Shown: one piece after another, positions 30,819-39,844 of the stretch
Position numbering within the stretch: the first letter of the stretch is position 1
Layout: each line of letters begins with the position of its first letter
Origin: Anniella stebbinsi
Lineage: Eukaryota; Chordata; Lepidosauria; Squamata; Anniellidae
Direction of reading: 5' to 3'
DNA length: 64,000 nt
Assembly (NCBI GenBank): GCA_029215795.1
Contig: JARDYH010000006.1
Location: 28,535,501-28,599,500 of the forward strand
Notes under the pieces: model-generated
The model's input: only the letters and a program-made list of their open reading frames with translations
What the model was told of the DNA's origin: nothing
Databases searched by the model: none
Position numbers and translations under genes: made by a program

Positions 30819-33197
30819 ATGGCGCAGGCAGCGCTTTTCAAACATTGCTCCCGTTGCAGGGCTAAGTTAACCCTGACCGATGGACACTCATTGTGCCTAG
30901 TATGCTTGGGAGAGGGGCATGTGGTGGACTCATGCCCCCATTGCTTGACTTTTTCCCGCCAAACCAGAAAAAATCGAGCAGACAGGCTCAAGAGCCTGCT
31001 ATGGAGTAAGGCCCTGTCCGCGGTGGACCGACCACGACAGTCTTCACCAGTACACTCGGTTACTGGCCAGTCGCTATCCGGTGAGCGTGGGCGCAAATCC
31101 GTAAATCGCTCTCAACCGGCATCTCCCTGCTCCTCCCTGCCTGGGGACGCAGCAGAGGCACCTTCGCCGCAGCTCCTGACGAAACCGTCCAAAAAGTCCA
31201 CCCTAGCGGCTAAAAAATCTGGCAAGACTAAGAAGTCTACGAAATTGAAGCATGCGACATCGACACCGAAGCTCCCTTCGGTATCGAAGCAATCGAAGAG
31301 GCTCTCGACACCGAGAGAGGATTGTACTCCGGCTCGTAAAAGACCGTCGGAATCGCCGCTGGAACCCTCGACGGCACCGAAGCGGCCCACGACGTCAACG
31401 TCAAGTCACCATTCGGTGTCGAAGACCCGTCCACCGACATTGAGTCACTCCTCGACACCGAAGGACCGGCCGTCGACATCGAGTCATCCCTCGACACCGA
31501 AGGTCCGGCCGTCGACATCGAGTCATCCCTCGACATCGAGGGATCAACCGAGAAAGTCGGTATCGAGCCGTAAGTCAGCGCAGTCGACGCCGCGGCTTTC
31601 CGATCCACCGGTACCGGCGAGCCAGCCCACGAGACCGACTCGAACGCCTACTCGTCCGGCATCCTCACCGATTTTTTCTCAGAGGTCTGCCCCTTTGACA
31701 CCACGGGCATCGTCGCTACCAGCCCTACAAACTTTGGACTTGGAAGTATACTCCTCTGAGTTAGAGGTGGTGGACGTTATCCCAGCAGATGCCTCTCCCG
31801 ACCACGACGCAGAGGGCGGACCCACTGAAGATTATCCTCAGCCTTCTCCACTCGGTACCGTACCGTCCCCGACGTCGAGAGCCTCGAGGACAACTTACCG
31901 TTCTAGATCTTCCTCCCGGTCTCGATCTCGGTCCCGACAGTGGGAGTCGGCTTCTGATAGATCTAGAAGTAGATCTCGGCACCGTAGAGCTCCGAGGTAC
32001 CTTTTTGACCCCTATACAGGGAAGAGGATTGGTGGATCATCCTCGCGACGCGGGAGCAAACATCGCCCGCTGCCTTCTACGGCGCATTCTTCGACGGCTC
32101 TTGTACCAAGACACCTATCACAAACGTCTGGTGAGGACTATGCCTCCGACACATCGTCGGTTCGGTCCCAGGCCCCGTCGATCCCATCTCCTCCGGAAGG
32201 GGTAGGATCTAGCGATATGCCATCACCGTCGTTAGAGTTGGGATCTTTCTCGGACCAGATGCAGAGGATGGCGCAATCTCTTGGTCTGGATATTAACCAG
32301 CCACAAGAGGAGTTAAATGACAAAATCTATGACGTCATGTATGAAGAGCCAGCGCCTCAGCTCACTCTACCATTGGTGCCCACTCTCCTAAAGACTTTTA
32401 AGAATGCGTGGGAAACACCAGCTACATTGAATGCTACTTCTAAGCGTTTAGAGACATTATACAAGGTTCAGGACACCGACGCGCCTTTCCTACGTAGCCA
32501 TCCCAGACCTAACTCCATTGTAGTGGAATCGTCGCAGGGACGCACCGCGAGAACCCACTCTACTCCTGTCGATAAGGAGGGCAGGAAGCTGGACACAGTT
32601 GGTCGCAGAGTTTACACTTCAGCTACACTGGGTTTTAAAGTAGCTAACTACCAAGCTACCATGGCTAGGTACCAGCTCTTCCTCTGGAACAAAATTTCAG
32701 CGCTGACAGATTATCTTCCAGATGATCAGCGGGAATTGGCCAGAGTCTTCCAAGCTGAAGCGACTAGACTGTCCAGGCAGCAGCTCACGACGGCGAACCA
32801 CCAAACAGATTGTGCAGCGAAAGCCCTCGCGGGGGCAATTGCGTTGCGGCACCATGCCTGGTTGCGCACCTCTACGTTACCAGCTGAAACTAAAGCTAGG
32901 ATTGAGGATCTCCCGTTCGACGGTGAAGGTCTCTTTCATTCGTCAACGGATAACACCATGGACGTGATCCATAAGTCAAAGATGACGGCTCGTAAAATGA
33001 GTACACCTGCGCAACAGCAAATGCAGCGATCTCGTTCGCGCCAATGGTACAGACCCTTCCAGTACCAACCTAGACGACAAGAGCGCACCCAGCGTTTTCA
33101 AACACAACAGTCGCAGTCTTCCTTTCAACCAAGAAAACAGGCAAACCGATATAACAAGACCCGTCGACAGGATCAAACGTCAAAACGGCGTCTTTGA
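30819..33197 (+). CDS. DIRS gag-like protein (ORF1), 792 codons, complete
   Basis: The ATG at 30819 is chosen because copy C starts at the same place with MARTALFKKC against MAQAALFKHC here; the frame is open a few codons further upstream but without an ATG. The N-terminus has three CxxC pairs within the first 45 residues (HCSRCRAK, LCLVCLGEGH, CPHC), so a zinc-binding module is likely. A long Ser/Pro/Thr/Arg-rich middle includes three 39-bp repeats (31452, 31491, 31530; unit STPKDRPSTSSHP) and an arginine-serine tract (RSRSSSRSRSRSR). The C-terminal third is helical (QLFLWNKISALTDYL, ALAGAIALRHHAWLR) and ends in a basic Gln/Arg-rich tail. DIRS gag C-terminal domains are known relatives of the C-terminal domain of LAP2-alpha (TMPO). 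It likely packages the element RNA. The stop is TGA at 33195, followed by CTC. Confidence 0.9.
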   Translation: MAQAALFKHCSRCRAKLTLTDGHSLCLVCLGEGHVVDSCPHCLTFSRQTRKNRADRLKSLLWSKALSAVDRPRQSSPVHSVTGQSLSGERGRKSVNRSQPASPCSSLPGDAAEAPSPQLLTKPSKKSTLAAKKSGKTKKSTKLKHATSTPKLPSVSKQSKRLSTPREDCTPARKRPSESPLEPSTAPKRPTTSTSSHHSVSKTRPPTLSHSSTPKDRPSTSSHPSTPKVRPSTSSHPSTSRDQPRKSVSSRKSAQSTPRLSDPPVPASQPTRPTRTPTRPASSPIFSQRSAPLTPRASSLPALQTLDLEVYSSELEVVDVIPADASPDHDAEGGPTEDYPQPSPLGTVPSPTSRASRTTYRSRSSSRSRSRSRQWESASDRSRSRSRHRRAPRYLFDPYTGKRIGGSSSRRGSKHRPLPSTAHSSTALVPRHLSQTSGEDYASDTSSVRSQAPSIPSPPEGVGSSDMPSPSLELGSFSDQMQRMAQSLGLDINQPQEELNDKIYDVMYEEPAPQLTLPLVPTLLKTFKNAWETPATLNATSKRLETLYKVQDTDAPFLRSHPRPNSIVVESSQGRTARTHSTPVDKEGRKLDTVGRRVYTSATLGFKVANYQATMARYQLFLWNKISALTDYLPDDQRELARVFQAEATRLSRQQLTTANHQTDCAAKALAGAIALRHHAWLRTSTLPAETKARIEDLPFDGEGLFHSSTDNTMDVIHKSKMTARKMSTPAQQQMQRSRSRQWYRPFQYQPRRQERTQRFQTQQSQSSFQPRKQANRYNKTRRQDQTSKRRL

Positions 33198-35097
33198 CTC
33201 CGTCCCTATCCTCCTGCCACGGAGTCAGACCACCAGGCTCCGACCCTTTCTGGATCGCTGGCGATCCATAACAACCGACGAGTGGGTACTCTCCACAATT
33301 TCCGATGGCTACCTCATAGAATTTCAAGCCTACCCACCTCTAGGCACTGTGAGGACCACTCCGCCATCGCCTACGTTGCTGCAGGAGACAATAACCCTTT
33401 TGCAGAAGAAGGCAATTGTCCGCGTTCCCTCAAGACTTTTAAAAGCGGGTTTTTACTCGCTCTACTTCACGGTTCCGAAGAAAGACGGCGGCCTTCGCCC
33501 CATAATGGATCTCAGGCATTTGAACAAATTCATAAAGCCAAAGAAATTTCGCATGGTCACGTTGGCCCAAATCCTGCCCCTCCTAAAGCGAAACCGATGG
33601 TTCACCTTGGTCGACCTCAAGGACGCTTATTTTCACATCCCAATACACCCAACTCATCGCAAATATCTGAGATTTGTTGTAGGAGAGCAAGTGTATCAGT
33701 TTTCAGTCCTTCCCTTTGGCCTCCGGACTGCTCCAAGAGTATTTACCAAATGCATGGCAGTGGTATGCGCCCATCTAAGGTCGCTAAATGTCGAGCTCTA
33801 TCCCTACCTCGACGATTGGTTGATCGTTTCGCCATCCCGGACGCAAGCGCTCTCCGACGTCAACCTCGTCACGTCTTGTCTGGACAGCCTGGGACTGCAA
33901 ATAAACGAAGAAAAGTCCATTTTTCATCCAACACAAACTATTCAATTTATAGGGGTGATGCTGGACTCAACCGTGGGAAGGGCGTACCTGCCGCCCGAAC
34001 GCATTCAAAATGTCGTATCCCTCGCTTCCAAGCTTCACCAACACTCACGTGCGACAGCGTTCACTGTGCTGCGCATGCTAGGTTTCATGGCCGCCGCGGT
34101 ATTCGTTGTCCGCTGGGCACGTCTCCACATGCGTCCGCTACAGCAAGTTCTTCTCAGGCACTACCGTCCTTACCTAAATCCAAGGAGAATAATACTTACC
34201 ATACCGTCGGCTGTCCTTCCGTCTCTCCGGTGGTGGTCATCCGCAACTCATCTGGGCCAGGGCATGCCGTTCTATCAAAAAGGTCCCACTCGAATTGTCA
34301 CAATGGACGCTTCTCTACACGGGTGGGGGGCACACTACAACGGCCTGCAAATTCAAGGAAAATGGTCACAGTCAGAGTCGCAGCTCCATATCAATCTCCT
34401 GGAATTTCTGGCCGTAAAACGAGCACTACACGCCTTCCTGCCACAACTCCAGGGACAAAGGGTTCGCATCTTGTCGGACAACACCACTGTAGTGTGGTAC
34501 ATAAACAAGGAGGGCGGCACCAGATCTCCCCGCATTCTGCGCTTGGCCCTAGACATTCTCCAGTGGACCATTCGCAGGGACATCTGTCTAACCGCACTCC
34601 ACATTGCGGGTACGGACAATACAGAGGCAGACACACTCAGTCGGGAATTCACCGATACTCACGAGTGGGAGCTGTCCCAGGACGTGCTGAAGCGCCTTTT
34701 TACAAAGTGGGGCAAGCCGTCGATAGACCTGTTTGCGACTTCTGCAAATGCCGTTTGCCAGGACTACTGTTCTCGGGCGGGGATTGGACCTGCATCTCTC
34801 GGAGATGCATTCCAGTGGGACTGGTCCAACGGCTTCCTATATATGTTCCCCCCGTTTCCACTGATTCCGCAAACGGTGGCCAAAGCCGCAAGGTGCCCTC
34901 TAAATGCGATACTAGTGACCCCTTGGTGGCCAAGACAACACTGGTTTACCACCCTCTATCGTCTGTCTCGAGGACAGTGGTGGCGCCTGCCCAGGGTACC
35001 ACACCTACTGTCCAAGAATGCGGGGGCGATCCTGCACCCCGACCTACAGACGCTACACCTCACAGCGTGGCGGATCCAACCAGTTGGCAATCCTTAG
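33001..35097 (+). CDS. DIRS pol: reverse transcriptase, RNase H, methyltransferase-like domain
   Basis: The frame is open from 33001 (after a TGA at 32998) to TAG at 35095. It overlaps the gag 3' end by 197 bp in the +1 frame. I find no in-frame ATG before the RT, so expression may need a frameshift or a non-AUG start. Recognised parts are: a conserved pre-RT block (RLRPFLDRWRSIT, 33250-33295); RT with FTVPKKDGGLRPIMDLRHLN, KRNRWFTLVDLKDAYFHI and the active site YLDDW at 33805-33819; RNase H with Asp 34306, Glu 34402, Asp 34477 and Asp 34630; and a methyltransferase-like region with FPPF at 34846-34857 and TPWWPRQHWF. DIRS elements are known to carry a Dam-like adenine methyltransferase domain here, of unknown role. 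All catalytic residues I can identify are present, so this frame looks functional. Confidence 0.93.
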   Translation, partial: VHLRNSKCSDLVRANGTDPSSTNLDDKSAPSVFKHNSRSLPFNQENRQTDITRPVDRIKRQNGVFDSVPILLPRSQTTRLRPFLDRWRSITTDEWVLSTISDGYLIEFQAYPPLGTVRTTPPSPTLLQETITLLQKKAIVRVPSRLLKAGFYSLYFTVPKKDGGLRPIMDLRHLNKFIKPKKFRMVTLAQILPLLKRNRWFTLVDLKDAYFHIPIHPTHRKYLRFVVGEQVYQFSVLPFGLRTAPRVFTKCMAVVCAHLRSLNVELYPYLDDWLIVSPSRTQALSDVNLVTSCLDSLGLQINEEKSIFHPTQTIQFIGVMLDSTVGRAYLPPERIQNVVSLASKLHQHSRATAFTVLRMLGFMAAAVFVVRWARLHMRPLQQVLLRHYRPYLNPRRIILTIPSAVLPSLRWWSSATHLGQGMPFYQKGPTRIVTMDASLHGWGAHYNGLQIQGKWSQSESQLHINLLEFLAVKRALHAFLPQLQGQRVRILSDNTTVVWYINKEGGTRSPRILRLALDILQWTIRRDICLTALHIAGTDNTEADTLSREFTDTHEWELSQDVLKRLFTKWGKPSIDLFATSANAVCQDYCSRAGIGPASLGDAFQWDWSNGFLYMFPPFPLIPQTVAKAARCPLNAILVTPWWPRQHWFTTLYRLSRGQWWRLPRVPHLLSKNAGAILHPDLQTLHLTAWRIQPVGNP

Positions 35098-35099
35098 AT
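33198..35099 (+). other. Long frame overlapping all of pol, in phase with gag and YR
   Basis: After the gag TGA the same frame stays open without another stop for 888 codons, to 35861. It runs through the whole RT, RNase H and methyltransferase region in a second phase before reaching the YR. Its translation is rich in Ser, Pro, Arg, His and Gly and shows no domain. Overlap of RT and YR frames is known in DIRS elements; here the overlap spans all of pol. The degenerate copy A also keeps much of this phase open (4524-5378). It may be a by-product of biased codon use in pol or a true dual-coding region; sequence alone does not decide. Confidence 0.5.
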
Positions 35100-36115
35100 A
35101 TGCCTCCGGCGCTCCGTTCCATCTTCGAGGCCTCCGTTAAACCGTCTACGAGGGCATCCTATTCTAGAAAATGGAACCGGTTTACGAAATTTGCTAAGGA
35201 CAAGGGGTTCCCAGCTCACGATGGCCCCATATCAGGAATAGTAGAGTTCCTCTATTCACTTCATGCAGCAGGCCTAAACCCCTCATCTATCAAAGTCTAT
35301 CTAGCAGCCGTTTCAGGACAACACGCTAAGATTGACGGCTATACAGCTTTCACACACCCAGTGACAAAAACCTTTATGAAGGGACTGCGTCACATGTTCC
35401 CACCAGTGCGACCAATTGTTCCTCAATGGAGTTTATCGGTAGTCTTAACGGCGCTAATGACTAAGCCCTTCGAGCCGTTAGCTACGATTGACCTCCGATT
35501 ACTAACGTTTAAGACCATTTTCTTGGTCGCCATAACATCCGCTAGACGTGCCTCAGAACTGGCGGCACTAATGGTGGGACCTCCTTACACCCAGTTTTTT
35601 CGGGACAAGGTTGTGTTACGTCCTGGCCCCTCGTTTGTTCCCAAAGTGTCTACCACGTTCCACGTTAATCAACAGATAGTTCTTCCAACGTTTTTTTTAA
35701 GTCTTCTACAGACCCCCTCTCTGCGGCTTTACATGCCTTGGATGTACGACGTGCTCTCGCCTTTTATAAAAAGAGAACGGAGGCTATCCGTAAATCGGAT
35801 AAGCTTTTTGTCTGCTACGGTGGTAAAACAAAGGGATTGGCAGTATCCCCCCAACGCCTAGCACATTGGATTGTGGACACTATTGTACTGGCTTACCAAG
35901 TTCTTCACAAACAGCCACCTGTTTCTTTCACGGCACATTCGACAAGGGGGCAAGCCACTTCGTCAGCCTTGATCCATGGCTCGTCGGTGCCGGACATTTG
36001 TAGGGCGGCGACATGGTCCAGTGCCTCGACATTTGTGAAGCACTACAGGCTGGACGTCAGAGCGGCAAGGGACGCATCGTTCGGCCGAGCGGTCCTATCT
36101 TCCATTTGTCAGTGA
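35100..36115 (+). pseudogene. DIRS tyrosine recombinase, one frameshift
   Basis: An ATG at 35100, two bases after the pol stop, opens MPPALRSIFEASVKPSTRAS, the start of the YR N-terminal domain (SYSRKWNRFTKFA, SSIKVYLAAVSG). The catalytic domain has the box-I arginine in TSARRASEL (35544-35549), box-II HSTR (35936-35947) and the nucleophilic tyrosine in FVKHYRLDV (36044-36046). The frame changes at the T8 run at 35691-35698: copies A and C have six bases of Phe-Phe codons here, so two extra T residues are likely. After it the reading continues in another phase from about 35700 to the TGA at 36113. All catalytic residues are kept, so the copy is only minimally damaged. It would integrate the circular cDNA. 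It could also start further upstream in the overlapping frame. Confidence 0.9.
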
Positions 36116-36160
36116 CTCACCAGCGTGCATTCCCACCTCCGGTAAGTTGGCTGATTAATC
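36116..36160 (+). promoter_or_regulatory. Conserved CTCCGGTAAGT motif before the internal complementary region
   Basis: ACCTCCGGTAAGT at about 36135-36147, then CTGATTAATCGCCCATA. The same CTCCGGTAAGT is found in copy A (about 6413) and copy C (about 48982), always 20-25 bp before the region. It matches a splice-donor consensus (GGTAAGT). Its function is unknown. Confidence 0.5.
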
Positions 36161-36255
36161 GCCCATATGTGTGATGCACAGAGACCACGAAGAAGAAATG
36201 CAGGTTGCTTACCTGTAACTGTAGTTCTTCGAGTGGTCATCTGTGCATTCACACA
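36161..36255 (+). repeat. DIRS copy B internal complementary region
   Basis: 36161-36198 is the exact reverse complement of the left terminus (GCCCATATGTGTGATGCACA onward). From 36196 to 36255 it is the reverse complement of the right terminus (AAATGCAGGTTGCTTACCTG onward). The two overlap at AAA. The region serves in the DIRS model as the template that completes both ends and aligns them for circle formation. Confidence 0.95.
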
Positions 36256-36360
36256 ACCCGCCCGCCATCCCCTCGTTGCAACGCTATGGTGTATGCAGGA
36301 GGTATAGAGCGCATTTGTCTCCTATTTATTGCCTGGTGCGAGACCATCACGCGGTCTCAG

Positions 36361-36547
36361 AGAACTGAGGTAAGGCGGGACCCGGAGCATGCGCGATGGA
36401 TGGTGGGGGAGGGGTTCCCGCCAAAAAGCACTAAGCTAGCTAGAGAAGTTTTCCCGATTGGGGCTCGGCGCCGGCGCAGAGCCCATATGTGTGAATGCAC
36501 AGATGACCACTCGAAGAACTACAGTTACAGGTAAGCAACCTGCATTT
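36361..36547 (-). repeat. DIRS copy B right inverted terminal repeat
   Basis: 187 bp from AGAACTGAGGTAAGGCGG to GTAAGCAACCTGCATTT. It is longer than the left repeat by an outer extension of about 27 bp, as described for the DIRS prototype. It contains CAGGTAAGC, a strong splice-donor-like word. Confidence 0.95.
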
Positions 36548-38042
36548 CTCTGTTGTCTGTTGTAGGGTGATGCGAGGGTTATTTGATCTTCAAATAACTC
36601 CCACCAGCCGGGTTCTGTATAAAAAAGTAGCATTCTTACCAAAGCAATCTTCTGCTTGCCACAGTTTTTCCCCTGCAAGTTCTTCATATGGTAAATGCAG
36701 AAAAATGACATAACAAATGGGAAATGTGGGGAATTTGCCCATTTATTATTATTTATTTCTCTTTACTTTACAATATTTGAAAGCCACCTTAAGGATAAAA
36801 ACACTCTTGGGCCAGTTTCAAAGCTAAAAATACAAATAACAGTGAATTTCAAATAATAAAACTCAGTGATAGTAATGAAAACAATAAACTTTGGAAATAT
36901 TAGTACAATTCCAAATTTACTATTAATGGTTTTCTTCCCTTTCCTTTAAGAGCATTCCAGCCAGTTTTCTTAGTCTGCAAATAAAGTTATTATGGGTATT
37001 AATACATTAAAACATGGATAAATAATCTCACCACCCAAACACACACCCTACCCAGGAGGCAGTCTGTGGAGCAACTGTAACATACATTTTTTAAAAAATT
37101 ACATGGGGGGAGGAATGGCATCTGCAGCTGCTATGGAGTACCAAAATTGTTAATTTTTGCTTGCAAACAAGCTAAATTTAACCTTTTGGCACTCTTCAGT
37201 GCTATAGAGGCCATTTCCCTCCCCAAAGGTTTTATTTTTTCCTAGGGGACAGTGGGGCTGCAGTGGGATGTAACAGGGTGCACATGTTGCCCACCCATGC
37301 ATTAAAAGTTTTTTGTGCAGAGCAAAAATACATCAACCACAGTTGCAATAGAAATCAAAATACATAAACCATACTTGCAATAGAAATCTGAAACTTAAAC
37401 TTAAAATCTTAAAAGGTAACTCTAGCCATGACACTGTTTAGCTTGGGGAAATATCTTCCCAACCCAGTTGCTGGAGTTGGAAATAGGCCAAGCCTTGGTA
37501 AACTGCATTCTCCTCTCCACTTCTCCCCCAGCCTAATGACAAGGATACATCAGAAACTTTTGCTTCCTTTTTGACTCATCATAGCTTGCCATGATATCAG
37601 AATCCAGACAACTGTGGTTAGTTTTAACTATGGTTAGTGGGGTGGGGATGGGGTGGGAAATAACATCAAGCTATAGTTTAGAAAACTAGCTTATTTTCAT
37701 TAACCATAGTTAAATTCATCGCAGTTTAGGGTTTGTATATAATGCTAAATCATGGTAAACTAATACAGAAGCAGATGCTTCCGATCTTCTCATGACCATG
37801 CTGGAGGAAAGGGAAGGGGAGAAATGAGCAAGGTTGAAGCTCACAGTGGCAGTTTCTCATAATGCTTGGTCAATTTCAACTACCACACTTTTGAGAAACA
37901 ATTTAGCAAATGGTAAATAGGAGGGAAGTCACACATTTCATAAGACCCCTAACCTTTACCATAGATTTGAATGCATGGTAGCAAAAAATAATGCCATATT
38001 TTGATTAATTAATACAAATTATCATGCAAAACCTTGGTAGAA
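36548..38042. other. Intron sequence with old repeats
   Basis: No gene. 36740-36960 is an A-rich LINE-tail-like segment (TATTTATTTCTC, GAAAGCCACCTTAAGG). 37130-37350 shares words with 52340-52430 (AACAAGCTAAATTT then TTGGCACTC), so both belong to one unidentified repeat. The segment around 37600-37760 has repeated TTAACCATAGTTA-type words. Confidence 0.45.
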
Positions 38043-38345
38043 AATGTTTATTTATTTATTTATTGCATTTTTATTCCACTCAATAGCCAAAGCTCTCTGG
38101 GCGGTTTACAAAAATTAAAACCATAAAAACCATTCAAAATATAAACAACAGTATAAAAATACAAGAACACAAGCAGGATAAAACCAAACAGCAGTGCAAA
38201 ATTAATACTGATTTAAAATACAGATTTAAATCAGCAAAATTAAAAATTAAACTGATAAACTGTTAAAATACTGAGAAAATAAAAAGGCATCTAAAAGAGT
38301 ATAATGTAGGTGCCAGGCGAACCTCTCTAGGGAGCTCATTCCACA
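38043..38345 (-). repeat. LINE 3'-tail, minus strand
   Basis: (TTTA)n followed by CACTCAATAGCCAAAGCTCT, CTGGGCGGTTTACAAAAATT, an A-rich tract, then GGTGCCAGGCGAACCTCTCT and GGGAGCTCATTCCACAG. This is the reverse complement of the 43500-43612 type of LINE end. Confidence 0.65.
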
Positions 38346-39844
38346 GTTATCAGTTGACAAATTGGTTGTCTGTACTGATCCATAATCTGCTTGCAAACTC
38401 ACTATCTGGAATGATTTGGCTACTTCACTGCTCTGTTTACTCAAAGTAATTTACTAATTTTTATTAAAAAGTCATGTTATATAATGCACACAGAGAAGAG
38501 TACACCACATTTTGAAGTTCTCCACAGTTAATGTTCTTTGAACTTACTACATACATACAGGTTGGTTTGGTGATACTGAAAGACCCCTTTAAAATATTAA
38601 AAGCTCCAAGTAATGCTTGGCTTCTTTCCCCTTGAGGGTTAAAGTAAACCAATCCCAAATATGAACAAGCTCCATAATACAATGCTGTTCTTGTCAGAGT
38701 TAGCTCTGCAGCACATAGTGTACATATTGAAAAACAGCTGTTTGGTGACAGACTGCTAGCTGGGAAGTTAGAGCTGAGTGAAGTGGTTAGCCCACATCCC
38801 TTTGCCACTGATAAAGTGCTTTGATAAGCAAACTATAGTGGTGAAAACTAGCAAAAGAGCCAAAGATTGTGATCCTTTAGAATGAATGTAGGTCTTGTTT
38901 GATAAAGTCAGCCTTCATTTCTTCCACACTGTTCCCCATTTTGTTCTTACTCTTTCCTTCCCCCCTGTTCAATTTATGTTTGAATTTGTCCACCCACTTA
39001 TCACTGGAGAAGTGAAATAGAAGTAATTCTGAATATTTTACAGAAATACTTTGCAAGAGACAAAATTTTAAAATTTCCAAAATAATTAAATCTTCCTAGT
39101 ATAATCCCTAGTGTAGTCGTTTGTGTTGCTACTGGATTGGATAAGGGGGTATAGGAGAGGAAGGGACGGGGGTGTAGAATTTTAAAAAGTCTTTCGTTCA
39201 AAATATGCTTGTCTGGTTTAACCACAAGCCAGCAACACATGGGCATATATTTCTGCATAATTCTATTTAAAAAGGAATTCATAGTAAAAGCATTCTTCAT
39301 GATTAATTTCTGAGCCTCAATTGAGCACTTTTCAAAATAATTTAGTGCAGATGTTGTGCATTTACTTCCACAAAAGGTATCCATAGTTTCCTAAATGATA
39401 GTTAATATTTAAATAGATAAATACTTAAATTCTAGTGGTTAATACATTTGGCTGCTTTCCTAAAAACCACTAATTTGGAAATACATTTCATTGAAATCAC
39501 TGATTCCTGAGTTACTTGCAAAAGAATGTAAACTTTGAAGTATTTATGTTTCACTTGTCATTTCAAACAGAAAATGCCTATACCCCTCCAATTTTACCAA
39601 AGATGCCTGGCAGTGATTTCAAGCCAACAAGTGAATTGTTTGCTAGTTATTATTTTTGCATGTTTTTGCTATAGTCCTAAATACAAGAGTAAGGCCCACT
39701 GAACACAGTGGCACTTCTTCTGAGTAGACATATGTAAGAATGTTCTATATAAGTGAGCAGTATTTAACGGGATGGAATCTGTGTGGCAGATTTCCTGTTC
39801 TCACCCACCTGCCCATTCAAGTAGTAGTGGTGGAAGGGAAAGCG
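38346..39844. other. Intron sequence, no gene
   Basis: Short antisense frames (38464-38808, 39001-39384) have no recognisable features. 39677-39735 is an AAGTAAGGCCCACTGA-type repeat piece. Confidence 0.45.

Larger units (their letters stand above)
30464..36547 (+). mobile_element. DIRS-like YR retrotransposon, copy B (nearly complete, 6.1 kb)
   Basis: The order is left inverted repeat (30464-30621), leader with an A17 tract (30745-30761), gag, pol (RT, RNase H, methyltransferase-like), YR, internal complementary region (36161-36255) and right inverted repeat (36361-36547). The inner parts of the two inverted repeats are identical by eye over about 130 bp. CpG is abundant compared with the AT-rich intron, which argues for a recent insertion. 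No target duplication is present; both ends carry TTT, as expected when a circular DIRS intermediate is inserted by its tyrosine recombinase. The only clear lesion is a T-run length change in the YR at 35691-35698. Confidence 0.96.

Noticed and set aside
31112..32323. Antisense open frames inside DIRS gag
   Set aside because: Complements of the Ser/Arg-rich repeats of gag; low-complexity shadows.
33282..35099. Reading the long overlapping phase of DIRS B as an established protein
   Set aside because: Only the part from about 35100 has YR similarity. The rest has no domain and overlaps a clearly functional pol phase, so I list it as an observation, not a gene.
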